From Melioribacteraceae bacterium (GTDB lineage Bacteria; Bacteroidota; Ignavibacteria; Ignavibacteriales; Melioribacteraceae): DNA of 60,780 nucleotides. The position numbers and the translations under genes are program-made. Each line of letters opens with the position of its first letter. Within the stretch, counting starts at the first letter, position 1. This document shows positions 1 through 8,792 of this stretch, piece by piece. The stretch lies in contig JAFGMI010000053.1 in assembly GCA_016927595.1 (NCBI GenBank), forward strand, positions 1 through 60,780. Reading direction: 5' to 3'. Under the pieces are notes generated by a model. The model did no database searches and was not told the origin of the DNA. It saw only the letters and a list, made by a program, of their open reading frames with translations.

Positions 1-211
1 CGGTTTTTTGTCATACCGAGCCCACATGCGCGGGCAGGCTTGTTTCGGCATCCCGTTTTTACAAATATGATCCCGAACATTCCTTCGAATTTCAGAATGA
101 TAAAACCTGTTTAACGTGAAGGTTAAGGGATATTCATTTTTAATTCTTTTAAATAAATAGTAGTTTTACCAGGGTTATTTCTTTAATCCTTCAACAAACC
201 GAGACATACAA
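1..211. other. Gene-free left edge with repeat-like GC-rich patch
   Basis: I see no coding frame here. Bases 10-60 form a GC-rich patch (GTCATACCGAGCCC, then CGCGGGC and CGGCATCCCG) that contrasts with the AT-rich surroundings. It resembles the short interspersed 'gtcatnccgag' intergenic repeats common in Bacteroidota/Chlorobi-group genomes. The following 150 bases are AT-rich and probably hold the promoter of the nuclease gene starting at 212. Assignment to a repeat family is by appearance only. Confidence 0.4.
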
Positions 212-1609
212 ATGGAAATTCAATTCTGCGGCGCTGCAAGAAATGTAACCGGCTCACAACACCTTCTAAGAATTGGCGATAAAAAGATTCTGCTTGACTG
301 TGGATTATATCAGGGCAGAAGAAAGGACACATACGATAAAAACAAGAACTTCATGTACGATCCTGCAGATGTTGATGTCATGCTGCTCTCACACGCGCAC
401 ATTGATCATTGCGGCAACATACCTAATCTTGTGAAACACGGTTTCGGCGGTTCAATATATACAACCTCAGCCACTGTTGATCTTTGCCAGATACTTCTGC
501 GCGACTCAGCCTATCTTCAGCAAAAAGATATCGAATGGGTCAATAAAAAAAGAGAGAAAAACGACAAGGAACTTATCGAACCTCTTTACACCATAGATGA
601 TGTTGAAGAATCGTTACAGCACTTTGTCGGTATTCAATACAGCAGACCATTCGAAGTTATACCTGGTGTTAAAGCTACGTTTTACGATGCAGGGCATATA
701 TTAGGCTCCGCCGGAATACTTCTTGAGATAGAAGAGAACGGCAAAACCATTCGTTTGGGTTATTCAGGCGATATCGGAAGAGAAGATATGCCGATTTTAA
801 AGGATCCGAATATACTCAGGGATCTTGACGTGCTTATTATGGAAAGCACTTACGGCGACAGGCTGCACTCGCAAGTTGAGGAGGTTGAAGAAGAACTTGC
901 TTCGGTAGTCCGTGAAACAATAGAAACGGGCGGTAAAATAATCATACCTGCTTTTGCCGTGGGCAGAACCCAGCTGCTAGTCTATTTACTACATAAGTTG
1001 TTCGATCAGAACAGGATACCGGTAATCCCGATTTTCGTCGATAGCCCGATGGCAGTAGCGGCTACACATGTTTTCCGTGCCCACCCGGAGTGCTTCGACC
1101 GTGAAACATACGATGTATTTCTCAACAATCATTACGACCCTTTCGGTTTTCACAGATTGAAGTACGTATCCAAAGTAGATGAATCCAAAGAATTAAACGA
1201 TCTAAAAGAACCGCATATAATTATATCGGCATCGGGCATGGCAGAAGGCGGACGCATTCTTCATCACCTTCGCAATAATATTTCCAACCCCAATAACCTT
1301 GTTCTTTTTGTCGGTTATGCAGCCGAACATACTCTTGCAAGAAGAATTATGGACGGTGATGAAACGGTAAGAATATTCGGGTTTGAACATACCGTAAAAT
1401 GCAAAGTAAGAACAATGGATTATTTCAGCGGTCATGCAGATCAGAAAGGATTGCTTGAATATGTAAAATACAGCGACAGAAGCAGGCTGAAAAACATTTT
1501 TCTGGTCCATGGCGAGGAATCGCAGTCGTTGCCATTGCGCGAAAAAATTATTAAGAAGGGTTATACCTCTGTACAGTACCCTGTACCGGGGGAGAAAATT
1601 GAAATATAA
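212..1609 (+). CDS. Metallo-beta-lactamase/beta-CASP RNase (CPSF-73-like)
   Basis: Predicted cytoplasmic zinc-dependent nuclease of the RNA-specificity metallo-beta-lactamase family, related to archaeal and eukaryotic CPSF-73 and bacterial YSH1/TTHA0252-type proteins. The zinc motif HAHIDH is at residues 61-66. Further metal ligands are suggested by DAGHILGSA and by SGDIGRED in the first third. A beta-CASP insert with VDSPMA and a C-terminal IISASGMAEGGRILHH block, followed by VKCKVRTMDYFSGHADQ, completes the family pattern. Its 465 residues are typical of the family. The start is ATG with no strong ribosome-binding site. The gene ends 20 bases before the convergent response-regulator gene. 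Likely role: RNA processing or decay; the substrate cannot be read from sequence. Confidence 0.93.
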   Translation: MEIQFCGAARNVTGSQHLLRIGDKKILLDCGLYQGRRKDTYDKNKNFMYDPADVDVMLLSHAHIDHCGNIPNLVKHGFGGSIYTTSATVDLCQILLRDSAYLQQKDIEWVNKKREKNDKELIEPLYTIDDVEESLQHFVGIQYSRPFEVIPGVKATFYDAGHILGSAGILLEIEENGKTIRLGYSGDIGREDMPILKDPNILRDLDVLIMESTYGDRLHSQVEEVEEELASVVRETIETGGKIIIPAFAVGRTQLLVYLLHKLFDQNRIPVIPIFVDSPMAVAATHVFRAHPECFDRETYDVFLNNHYDPFGFHRLKYVSKVDESKELNDLKEPHIIISASGMAEGGRILHHLRNNISNPNNLVLFVGYAAEHTLARRIMDGDETVRIFGFEHTVKCKVRTMDYFSGHADQKGLLEYVKYSDRSRLKNIFLVHGEESQSLPLREKIIKKGYTSVQYPVPGEKIEI

Positions 1610-1629
1610 CAACTATTCCGGCGTTCAAA

Positions 1630-2334
1630 TTACTCAATCATATAACCGGAACCGCGTATACTTTTTATCACAATTGAATCAGTGGAATCTGTTTCAAAAT
1701 ATTTACGTAACCTGGAAATGAATATATCTACTGTACGGGTTTCAATTTCGGGATTCACATGCCACACATTCTCCAGCAGTTCTTTTCTCGTTACAACTTT
1801 ACCTTTGTTGTCGATCAGGTATTTTAGAACCATAATTTCGTTTTGTGTTAATCTGAACTCTCGTTTGCCGTTATTGCAAACCATTGTTTCGAAATTAATT
1901 TCGAACGATCCCAGTTTTACCGGCAAGCTGATATTGAGCAGCTCCTTATACCATGTTTTCCGCTTCAGCATTCCTTTAATTCTTAAAAGCAATTCTTCAA
2001 GATGAAAGGGCTTTGTTAAATAATCATCAGCACCCAGCATCAATCCTTTTAACTTATCTTCCGTTTTTGATTTTGCAGTAAGAATCAGAATCGGCAGCTG
2101 GGGGGATTTTTCCCTGAATATTTTTGCAACTTCGAATCCGTCCAGATAAGGAAGCATAATATCAAGAATTACAAGATCATAACTATCCTTTTCAAATAAA
2201 TCAACAGCATCTCTTCCGTTTACTGCAATGGTAACATCATAGTCTTCTTCCTGCAAATTATATTCCAGTCCTTTTGCAAGCGATTCTTCATCTTCTACCA
2301 GCAGTATTTTTTCTTTCGGCATATTTTTAACCAT
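1630..2334 (-). CDS. OmpR/PhoB-family response regulator
   Basis: DNA-binding response regulator of 234 residues. The receiver domain spans about residues 8-120, with the acidic pair ED at 14-15, phosphoacceptor D58 in LVILDIMLP and the conserved lysine in LTKPFH. The C-terminal winged helix spans about 135-234, ending SRLRKYFE...IKSIRGSGYMIE, which places it in the OmpR/PhoB class. Its start overlaps the end of the upstream histidine kinase gene by 8 bases (GATGGTTAA junction), so translation is probably coupled. A second in-frame ATG at 2322 (MPKEKI) is an equally plausible start. It probably binds direct repeats; a matching candidate lies upstream of the kinase gene at 3435-3456. Confidence 0.95.
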   Translation of the reverse strand: MVKNMPKEKILLVEDEESLAKGLEYNLQEEDYDVTIAVNGRDAVDLFEKDSYDLVILDIMLPYLDGFEVAKIFREKSPQLPILILTAKSKTEDKLKGLMLGADDYLTKPFHLEELLLRIKGMLKRKTWYKELLNISLPVKLGSFEINFETMVCNNGKREFRLTQNEIMVLKYLIDNKGKVVTRKELLENVWHVNPEIETRTVDIFISRLRKYFETDSTDSIVIKSIRGSGYMIE

Positions 2335-3355
2335 CGTATATATTTTCCGTTTTCTTCAGCTTTCGGTTCTTCAGTAATTTATTGAAAAATCTTTTTCTGT
2401 ACCCGGGATATAACGGGAGCTCAATTCTGAAGGAAGTTCCTTTATTTCTCCCTTCGCTGAAAGCGATTATGCTGCCTCCGTGATTTTTAATAATTTCTTT
2501 TACCCAGTACAAACCTAGTCCTGTACCCTTTACAGTAGGAATATCCCTGTTATAGATCCGATGAAATTTATTGAAGATTTCTTTCAGGTTTTCCTTTTCT
2601 ATGCCTATTCCGTTGTCTGTAAACTCAACCATATATTTTTTATATCCTCTTTTCATATTGATTTTTATTTCCGGATTTCCGGTTGAGTATTTAACGGCAT
2701 TATCAATAAGATTATCAAAAACAATTTTAATTGCATTTTTATCTATAACACACTTGCCCGTTTGTTTATTACTAATTATCAAGTTTTCGGAAGGAATCTT
2801 GAACTGTTCCGCCGACTCAGCAACTACTTTTTCAATTTCTTCGTTGATGGAAACAACCTCATAATTATATACAGCCTTTTTCTGGTCTATTGCGGCAATT
2901 TCGAGTATCGAGTCAATTAAATACCTTAACCTTTCGGAATCCTTTATCATCTGATCGTAAAATTCCTGTTTTTTTTCGTCCGGTACATTTCTGGATTTAA
3001 GCGTTTCAAGGTACAGTTGAATGGAGGAAAGCGGCGATTTCAATTCATGGGTAACGTTGGCTATAAAATTATCATAAAGATTGTGCAAGCGGATCTGAAG
3101 ATTCAAGTGACGGAATGTTAATGACATACCCAGCCAGATACCGACAAGCAATATTATTCCTCCGACGAAGGGCAGCACATTAATGCCGTCATAAAGAATC
3201 TGGGGTGAAATCTGATTCTCAACCTTTTCAAAAATTATATAATTGATTACATACCAGTAAATCCAAATCCCCAGCAGCATCAGCCATGCAATCTGAGCCA
3301 GAACGAATATCAGGACATTATACAGCAGGGATCTCGATTTTTTTAAAGTACTCAT
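2327..3355 (-). CDS. Membrane sensor histidine kinase, partner of the downstream OmpR-type regulator
   Basis: Two-transmembrane sensor kinase of 342 residues. Hydrophobic segments lie at about residues 11-40 and 58-80, with only a short extracytoplasmic loop of about 20 residues, so it probably senses within the membrane or through a partner. The HisKA domain carries the phosphorylated histidine H103 in NVTHELKSPLSS. The HATPase domain shows the N box NLIDNAVKYS, the G1 box DNGIGI and the G2 box GTGLGLYWVK. It is first in a two-gene operon with the overlapping response regulator. Architecture and sequence recall PhoR/ResE-type kinases, but the stimulus is not evident. Confidence 0.94.
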   Translation of the reverse strand: MSTLKKSRSLLYNVLIFVLAQIAWLMLLGIWIYWYVINYIIFEKVENQISPQILYDGINVLPFVGGIILLVGIWLGMSLTFRHLNLQIRLHNLYDNFIANVTHELKSPLSSIQLYLETLKSRNVPDEKKQEFYDQMIKDSERLRYLIDSILEIAAIDQKKAVYNYEVVSINEEIEKVVAESAEQFKIPSENLIISNKQTGKCVIDKNAIKIVFDNLIDNAVKYSTGNPEIKINMKRGYKKYMVEFTDNGIGIEKENLKEIFNKFHRIYNRDIPTVKGTGLGLYWVKEIIKNHGGSIIAFSEGRNKGTSFRIELPLYPGYRKRFFNKLLKNRKLKKTENIYDG

Positions 3356-3434
3356 TTATAACTCCGATGAACCGGTAATTATTAACGATTTCAAAATGAA
3401 AAGAATATTATTCATCTAAAAGACAGAGAGCGGA

Positions 3435-3456
3435 CTTTTACAATTCTTTTACAAAA
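3435..3456. promoter_or_regulatory. Tandem direct repeat, candidate OmpR/PhoB-type operator
   Basis: Two abutting 11-base units, CTTTTACAATT and CTTTTACAAAA, lie in the divergent gap between the histidine kinase gene (start 3355) and the radical SAM gene (start 3542). They contain TTTACA-N5-TTTACA, the 11-base spacing used by OmpR/PhoB-family dimers; Bacillus PhoP boxes have a similar TT(A/C/T)ACA form. The site is about 80 bases upstream of the kinase start, fitting autoregulation. Binding is inferred. Confidence 0.45.
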
Positions 3457-3541
3457 CCATATTAAAAATATTTGCATAATACGGCAAGCAATTTGAATTA
3501 AAGAAATTTTTAACATGTCAAATTAACACTGGAAAACTAAA

Positions 3542-5020
3542 TTGAAAATTCTATTGGTTTATCCCGAAACTCCTTCAACATTCTGGGGATTTCAAAATGC
3601 TCTAAAGTTCATCTCCAAAAAAGCAAGCGAGCCGCCGCTTGGACTTCTTACAGTTGCAGCAATGCTCCCCAAAGAGTGGGACCTCAGATTAATAGATATG
3701 AACGTAACTGCTTTAAGTGACGAGAGCATTATCTGGGCGGATTATGTTTTCCTGAGCGGGATGAATATTCAACTCAATTCCTTTAAAGATGTTATTAAGC
3801 GATGCAATATATTGGGAGTAAAAGTCGTTGCAGGCGGACCTCTGGCAACAACAATGTATAAAGATATCCTCGGGGTGGATTACTTCGTTTTAAATGAGGC
3901 TGAAAATACACTGCCTCAATTTTTAAATGACCTGGAAAATAGCAAACTGAAACCGGTTTATACATCCGAGGAGTTTCCTGAACTGGATAATACACCGGCA
4001 CCGATGTGGGAATTGCTGGATATCAAAAAGTACGCAACTATGGATATCCAGTACTCAAGGGGTTGTCCGTACGACTGCGAGTTCTGCAGTATTACTATGC
4101 TCAACGGTCACAGACCACGAGTTAAAAGTACCAATCAGTTTATAGACGAGCTCGAAAAGCTTTTTAACCTTGGATGGCGCGGTGATGTAATGATTGTTGA
4201 CGATAACTTTATCGGCAACAAAAAAATATTAAAATCCGAAATGCTGCCCGAATTAATTGCCTGGTCCAGACTCAGAAAATATCCTTTCAAATTTATTACA
4301 GAAGCTTCCATAAACCTGGCAGATGACAGCGAACTCTGTGGTATGATGGTGGATGCCGGCTTCTCTAGTGTTTTCGTAGGTATTGAAACACCCAATGACG
4401 AAAGCCTGAAAGAGTGCGGGAAAAAACAGAATCTCAAGCGCGATCTGAATAAATCTGTTTCAGCGCTTCAGAATAACGGATTAATAGTTACAGGTGGATT
4501 CATTCTCGGTTTCGATAACGATCCGCCGAATATTTTTGATCGTCAAATTAATTTCATTCAGGATAACTCTATAGTTACTGCTATGGTAGGGCTGCTAAAT
4601 GCTCCTGAAGGAACAAAACTATTTAAGAGGTTAAAGTCTGAAAACAGGCTGCTGGAAAATTTTTCAGGCAACAATATGGATGGTACAATTAACTTCAAGC
4701 CATCCATGCCGTACCGTGAACTGATGCAGGGTTATCATAAAGTAATACATACCATCTATTCTCAAAAAGAATACTATTACAGGGTTAAGAGTTTCCTGCA
4801 AAAATACACAATGCCGGTCTGGCAGAAACAAAAAATTTCAATAAACGATTTAAAAGCTTTCTACAGAATACTTTTCCGGATTGGTCTTCTGGAAAAGGGA
4901 AAGAAATACTTCTGGAAATTATTATTATACAGTCTGATAAGACACCCGAAAAAATTTCAGATTTCTATGACACTGGCAGTTTACGGATTTCACTTCCGCC
5001 GGATAGCCGAATCAACATAG
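3542..5020 (+). CDS. B12-binding-domain radical SAM protein (DUF4070 type)
   Basis: Radical SAM enzyme of 492 residues. The N-terminal cobalamin-binding-like domain (about residues 1-135) has KILLVYPETP and VVAGGPLATT. The radical SAM core follows from about 165, with the cluster motif CPYDCEFC (C175, C179, C182). The C-terminal extension (about 340-492) resembles the DUF4070 region of hopanoid-methylase-like and related proteins. Enzymes of this class often methylate unactivated carbons, but many DUF4070 members have no known substrate. Translation appears to begin at TTG (3542): the frame aligns with the family there and no ATG is available. It stands alone, divergent from the two-component operon. 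Confidence 0.88.
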   Translation: MKILLVYPETPSTFWGFQNALKFISKKASEPPLGLLTVAAMLPKEWDLRLIDMNVTALSDESIIWADYVFLSGMNIQLNSFKDVIKRCNILGVKVVAGGPLATTMYKDILGVDYFVLNEAENTLPQFLNDLENSKLKPVYTSEEFPELDNTPAPMWELLDIKKYATMDIQYSRGCPYDCEFCSITMLNGHRPRVKSTNQFIDELEKLFNLGWRGDVMIVDDNFIGNKKILKSEMLPELIAWSRLRKYPFKFITEASINLADDSELCGMMVDAGFSSVFVGIETPNDESLKECGKKQNLKRDLNKSVSALQNNGLIVTGGFILGFDNDPPNIFDRQINFIQDNSIVTAMVGLLNAPEGTKLFKRLKSENRLLENFSGNNMDGTINFKPSMPYRELMQGYHKVIHTIYSQKEYYYRVKSFLQKYTMPVWQKQKISINDLKAFYRILFRIGLLEKGKKYFWKLLLYSLIRHPKKFQISMTLAVYGFHFRRIAEST

Positions 5021-5212
5021 AATAATGTTATTAATTGCCCGCAATTTAAGCTTATTTCGAATAATAATTTAAATTATTAGGTTCTGAAATTTAGTTTACG
5101 TATGTTTACGCCCGTAAGACAGCAGTTTTAGAAGTAGATGTAGATGTAGAATTACCCTCCATTTTTTTTAAAGCCCTGTCATTTTCAAATCATAATTTAA
5201 GGAGCATCTGTT
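5021..5212 (+). promoter_or_regulatory. Untranslated leader region of the cold-shock gene
   Basis: A 192-base gap holds the promoter and probably a long mRNA leader for the cold-shock protein. Cold-shock genes commonly have such leaders, which change structure with temperature. It includes a short tandem GTAGATGTAGATGTAGA run at about 5135-5152 and an eight-T run at about 5161-5170. A clear ribosome-binding site, AAGGAG, precedes the ATG at 5213. Thermoregulation is inference from the family. Confidence 0.4.
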
Positions 5213-5422
5213 ATGGCAGAGCGCAAACAAGGGTCTGTTAAATGGTTTAACAGCACAAAAGGTTACGGTTTTATTGAACAACCAGGCGGCGAAGATGTAT
5301 TTGTACACTTCCAGTCTATTGTAAGCGACGGGTACAAAACCCTCAATGAAAACGATAAAGTTGAATTCGTTATTACTCAGGGCGCTAAAGGTGCACAGGC
5401 ATCTGACGTCCGTGTTATCTAA
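5213..5422 (+). CDS. Cold-shock domain protein (CspA family)
   Basis: A 69-residue single cold-shock domain, the full usual length. It begins with [18 protein letters not shown], containing the RNP1-type motif KGYGFI at 16-21, and continues with the RNP2-type motif DVFVHF at 28-33. These aromatic residues bind single-stranded RNA or DNA. The protein is expected to act as a cytoplasmic RNA chaperone. The gene has a good ribosome-binding site (AAGGAG about 8 bases before ATG) and its own rho-independent-like terminator at 5441-5464, so it is probably monocistronic. Confidence 0.97.
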   Translation: MAERKQGSVKWFNSTKGYGFIEQPGGEDVFVHFQSIVSDGYKTLNENDKVEFVITQGAKGAQASDVRVI

Positions 5423-5440
5423 ATAAATCAGCTTTTCAAA

Positions 5441-5464
5441 GCCCGGAGTCAAACTGCTCCGGGC
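5441..5464 (+). terminator. Hairpin terminator after the cold-shock gene
   Basis: GCCCGGAG and CTCCGGGC form a perfect 8-base GC-rich stem around an 8-base loop, 19 bases after the cold-shock stop codon. The following ATCTTATC is only weakly T-rich, so termination is likely but may be incomplete. Confidence 0.75.
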
Positions 5465-5650
5465 ATCTTATCACTTCTGTAAAATCAATTCATCATTTTA
5501 ATTCGCATCTAAAAAAAAATCCCTTTTCGTATCAACCGGATAATATTAAACAACTGCACCGTTATTGCATACAAATACAATGTATAGCGCACCAAAACAA
5601 ATGCGTCAGAGTGCTATCAAAGTTATACTTTCGGAACTCTATAACTTGTC

Positions 5651-5690
5651 ATTCCGGCTTGTCCGGTGCCAGACTGTTGAAAGCCGGAAT
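5651..5690. repeat. Perfect 10-base inverted repeat, candidate interspersed repeat element
   Basis: ATTCCGGCTT (5651-5660) is exactly complementary to AAGCCGGAAT (5681-5690), with a 20-base loop. The preceding GTCATTCCGG resembles the GTCATACCGAG seen at the left edge of the window. This suggests a member of a dispersed intergenic repeat family rather than a terminator, since no T-run follows. Confidence 0.5.
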
Positions 5691-5739
5691 CAGATACTGC
5701 TCTTAAGTTATACTTTTCTTTAGTTTCCGTCTTTAATTG

Positions 5740-5760
5740 ATCCTGAAATAAATTCAGGAT
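5740..5760. repeat. ATCCTGAA/TTCAGGAT hairpin repeat
   Basis: ATCCTGAA (5740-5747) and TTCAGGAT (5753-5760) form a perfect 8-base stem with a five-base loop. Together with the flanking ATAACA it matches the 'gatcctgaaataaattcaggat' type of intergenic repeat familiar from Bacteroidota/Chlorobi-group genomes. That match is from memory and untested here. Confidence 0.5.
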
Positions 5761-5976
5761 AACAACTCCGTCAGTCTGTACCGGAATAAATGTTCAGCTT
5801 TTTGTTTTGCTGAACCTGTTTGCTGTAAGTCGCACTTGTTTTCTGCACATGAAATGCCTTTTCAGCAACGAAATCGGAATCCGGAATATGTGGGTGCTGC
5901 CGAAGCATGCGTTATATGTAAAGCTAACCCCGACGAACCAGACTCGGGATTATGTAAAATTATCGCTTAAGGAATT

Positions 5977-7020
5977 TTAAGCAGGCTCCTCGTGACTAAG
6001 GCAATGCAGTGTTCCGAGCCCCCATACAAGGTCAACTGCATGTATCCCTACTACATCTCTATCTGTAAAAAACTGTTTCAGGATATTCAATGCAATTCTG
6101 TCATTTGGATCGTTGAAAGTCGGAACGAGCACAGCATTGTTGGCAATATAAAAATTTGCATAACTGGCAGGCAGTCTCATTCCCTCGAAAATTATCGGTC
6201 TCGGCATGGGAAGTTCAACGACATTCAGTTTTGTCCCGTTGGGGAGTTTAATATTCTGCAGTCTTTCGAAATTCTCTTCCAGATTCAAATAGTTTTCATC
6301 ATTTGGATTGTTCTCGCGGCAAAGCACCACAGTATTATCGTCAACGAACCGGCACAGATCATCCACATGTCCGTGAGTATCATCTCCTGCAATGCCTTTC
6401 CCCAGCCAGATTACCTGTTTAATTCCCAGGTATTCTTCAAATATTAAATTATAATCTTGCTTTGTAAAACCGGGATTTCTCACCTGTGTTTTATTATCCA
6501 GCAGACATTCTTCGGTTGTTAAAAGAACTCCCTTTCCGTTAGTATCAATAGCTCCGCCTTCCAGCACAACCGGTATGTTATTGTATTTTGCCTCAATCAA
6601 ATTCAGATTAAGTTTATCAGCTAATAACGAAGGTATTTTCCTGTCATTTTTCCAATTCTGATATTTAGCCCATCCGTTGAATTTAAATTTAACAGCTTCC
6701 ACTTTTTCATTTCTCTTTACGAAAACCGGGGAAGAGTCACGCATCCAGCTTCGGTCAGTAACGGCAACGATGAATTCTGTATTCGTTAAATTAACATGAG
6801 CACGTTCTAAATATTTACGGACTTTTTGCTTTTCTTTGTGCGACTGTACGATTATCCTTACAAGCTCACCGTTAATAATGTTTCTTACAATTTCCGTATA
6901 GACCCAGGGTATAGGAGTAAATTTTCCGGGCCAATCCTCTTTTTGATGAGCCCAGCAGAGAATAGTTGATTTGTGTGGTTCCCACTCCGCAGGCAGACGG
7001 CAATTATTACTTTTTTTCAT
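5977..7020 (-). CDS. aguA: Agmatine deiminase
   Basis: Peptidyl-arginine-deiminase-fold enzyme that hydrolyses agmatine to N-carbamoylputrescine and ammonia in the cytoplasm. Its 347 residues are close to the usual length. Family marks are RLPAEWEPHKSTILCWAH at the start, TDRSWMRDSSPVFV, LEGGAIDTNGKGVLLTTE, GDDTHGHVDDLCRFV with the catalytic histidine region, and GLGTLHCLSHEEP with the nucleophile C340. The ATG abuts the stop codon of the upstream aguB-like gene with no spacer, so the two are co-transcribed and catalyse consecutive steps to putrescine. It is the second gene of the pair. Confidence 0.95.
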   Translation of the reverse strand: MKKSNNCRLPAEWEPHKSTILCWAHQKEDWPGKFTPIPWVYTEIVRNIINGELVRIIVQSHKEKQKVRKYLERAHVNLTNTEFIVAVTDRSWMRDSSPVFVKRNEKVEAVKFKFNGWAKYQNWKNDRKIPSLLADKLNLNLIEAKYNNIPVVLEGGAIDTNGKGVLLTTEECLLDNKTQVRNPGFTKQDYNLIFEEYLGIKQVIWLGKGIAGDDTHGHVDDLCRFVDDNTVVLCRENNPNDENYLNLEENFERLQNIKLPNGTKLNVVELPMPRPIIFEGMRLPASYANFYIANNAVLVPTFNDPNDRIALNILKQFFTDRDVVGIHAVDLVWGLGTLHCLSHEEPA

Positions 7021-7911
7021 CTAATCTTTATCCAGAAATCTTTTTGTAATTCCGCTATAGGCATCGATCCGCCTGTCTCGGAGAAACGGCCAGTTGCGCC
7101 TTATTTTTTCAATATGATCAATATCTATTTCAGCAATAAGTATTTCCTCTTTATCATCGGAAGCTTTAGCCAAAATAACTCCCTGTGGATCGCATATAAA
7201 CGATGAGCCCCAGAATATTATGCCGTCCTGTTCTTCCACCGGTTTTTCAAAACCGGTACGGTTTACCGATGCAACATAAACACCATTAGCAATAGCGTGG
7301 GATCTTTGTATGGTTATCCATGAATCCTGTTGAGCTTTACCATATTTCTCTTTTTCCGAGGGATGCCATCCGATTGCAGTCGGATAAAATAACACCTCTG
7401 CTCCCTTCAATGCCGTCAACCTTGCTCCTTCGGGATACCATTGATCCCAGCAGATTAAGGTCCCGATGTTGCCAAAACCTGTTTTAAAGGATTTAAATCC
7501 GAGATCACCCGGGGTAAAATAATATTTTTCATAAAAGGCAGGGTCGTCGGGAATATGCATTTTACGATAAATCCCGAGTATACTTCCATCTGTATCAATA
7601 ATTACCGCGCTATTATGATACAGTCCGGGAGCCCTTTTCTCAAATAACGGCACAATAATTACAACTCCATTATTTTTTGCAACTTTCTGAAAGTGCTCGG
7701 TTGAGGGTCCGGGCACTGTCTCAGCGAGATCGAACAGGTTAAAATCCTCTTTTTGGCAAAAGTACTGAGATCTGTATAGTTCAGGCAAACAAATTACCTG
7801 CGCCCCTTCGTCGGCAGCTTTTTCCACCCAGGAAACTGATTTTTTCATATTTTCTTCTAAATTCGATGAAAACGCCAGCTGCAGCAACCCCAATTTGTAT
7901 TTACTTTTCAT
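7021..7911 (-). CDS. aguB: N-carbamoylputrescine amidase
   Basis: Nitrilase-superfamily amidohydrolase converting N-carbamoylputrescine to putrescine, CO2 and ammonia. The catalytic triad is visible as E44 (CLPELYRSQY), K117 (IYRKMHIPDD) and C154 (LICWDQWYPE). I chose the ATG at 7911 (MKSKYKLG) because AAAGGAG precedes it by about ten bases; the frame stays open to 7953, but those residues do not fit the family. The gene is first in a two-gene operon with agmatine deiminase. Together they form the agmatine route of putrescine synthesis; the arginine decarboxylase that would feed it is not in this window. Confidence 0.94.
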   Translation of the reverse strand: MKSKYKLGLLQLAFSSNLEENMKKSVSWVEKAADEGAQVICLPELYRSQYFCQKEDFNLFDLAETVPGPSTEHFQKVAKNNGVVIIVPLFEKRAPGLYHNSAVIIDTDGSILGIYRKMHIPDDPAFYEKYYFTPGDLGFKSFKTGFGNIGTLICWDQWYPEGARLTALKGAEVLFYPTAIGWHPSEKEKYGKAQQDSWITIQRSHAIANGVYVASVNRTGFEKPVEEQDGIIFWGSSFICDPQGVILAKASDDKEEILIAEIDIDHIEKIRRNWPFLRDRRIDAYSGITKRFLDKD

Positions 7912-8201
7912 CTCGTATAAACTCCTTTCAATGGATTTAATAAATATAACCAATTATGATCTCCGGTGAAATATTGGATTGAGCGGCATAAAAGGTTGAT
8001 AATACTTTTACCTTTTTACCTCTTTAAAAAGCCAAATTTACCAGATAGATTTCTGGCGCATGATGCGTAATAAATTCTGCATTTTATTTTGTCCGATTTT
8101 TAAGGTTTTTAGCAATTTTTACACTCGTGATAACCAGCACATTTCCGGTACGCTTTTTGAGACATGTCCCCTTTAGAAATACTATATCTGGATTGTTAAA
8201 T

Positions 8202-8645
8202 ATGAAGAAAAAATCATTAGCAATATGCTGGGCAAACGAAAGTGATAAAGTATTCCTGGAAAACTCATTTAACGATGAATGGAATCTTACTTACGTAAAT
8301 AATTTTGAATCGCTCGACCTGGAAATGAATTTAGGGCGAGTAAATCTGGCGCTTGTTAAACTTGAAAAGGGTAATGTTAATGATATTATTAATAGTAAAA
8401 TCAGGCTTCAATTACTGAAAAGAGCATACGGTGTTCCAATAGGTTTTATTGTTAAATACGAAAATCCTTTTGTGGATTCCAATTATCAGCTTCTGGTTGT
8501 GGATGATACCGAGATAATGACGATAAATATGAAAAATATTAAAAGGGTACTCAACCAGGTAATTTCAGGCACCAACAATTACTCTGGCTGGGATGATGAG
8601 CGTTCACAGCACTTAGACGGCAGGTCTTACAATTACGCTATATAA
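8202..8645 (+). CDS. Small unknown protein, possibly a degenerate receiver domain
   Basis: A 147-residue cytoplasmic protein that I cannot assign to a family. The start at ATG 8202 (MKKKSLAICW) is preferred; the frame is open upstream to 8127, but that stretch has no family-like content. The alternating beta/alpha pattern (SLAICW, NLTYVNNFE, VNLALVKLEK, GVPIGFIVKYE, ITTMKNIKRV-like end) resembles a response-regulator receiver lacking the phosphoacceptor aspartate. It sits just upstream of a large histidine kinase, 147 bases away. That proximity and the fold impression are the only hints of a signalling role. Confidence 0.6.
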   Translation: MKKKSLAICWANESDKVFLENSFNDEWNLTYVNNFESLDLEMNLGRVNLALVKLEKGNVNDIINSKIRLQLLKRAYGVPIGFIVKYENPFVDSNYQLLVVDDTEIMTINMKNIKRVLNQVISGTNNYSGWDDERSQHLDGRSYNYAI

Positions 8646-8792
8646 TCCTGTAATTTAATCGATTTCTTTCCTTTTAAGCTGATTTTTTTCATCAGCAAAA
8701 TCACTTATCCTTGATTAATAATATACAACAATTCATTAATTAAATTTATTTTCGATAATTTCTTTATCAATCTTTAAGTTAGTTTAAAGAAT

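Larger units (their letters stand above)
5465..5976. other. Gene-free stretch with two inverted repeats
   Basis: About 510 bases without a supportable gene. The two hairpins listed separately (5651-5690 and 5740-5760) have the look of short interspersed intergenic repeats. No tRNA-like cloverleaf or small open frame with a ribosome-binding site is visible. The right end lies downstream of the minus-strand aguA gene, so it should hold that operon's terminator, but I do not see a convincing one. Confidence 0.5.

Noticed and set aside
1202..1612. Minus-strand frame inside the beta-CASP nuclease gene
   Set aside because: It overlaps the conserved gene completely and its product has no domain pattern.
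5135..5152. GTAGATGTAGATGTAGA run as a possible CRISPR or regulatory array
   Set aside because: Units are six bases with no spacers; this is simple-sequence repetition only.
5168..5452. Open frame antisense to the cold-shock gene
   Set aside because: It lies opposite a well-defined conserved gene and has no family resemblance or ribosome-binding site; it is a shadow of that gene.
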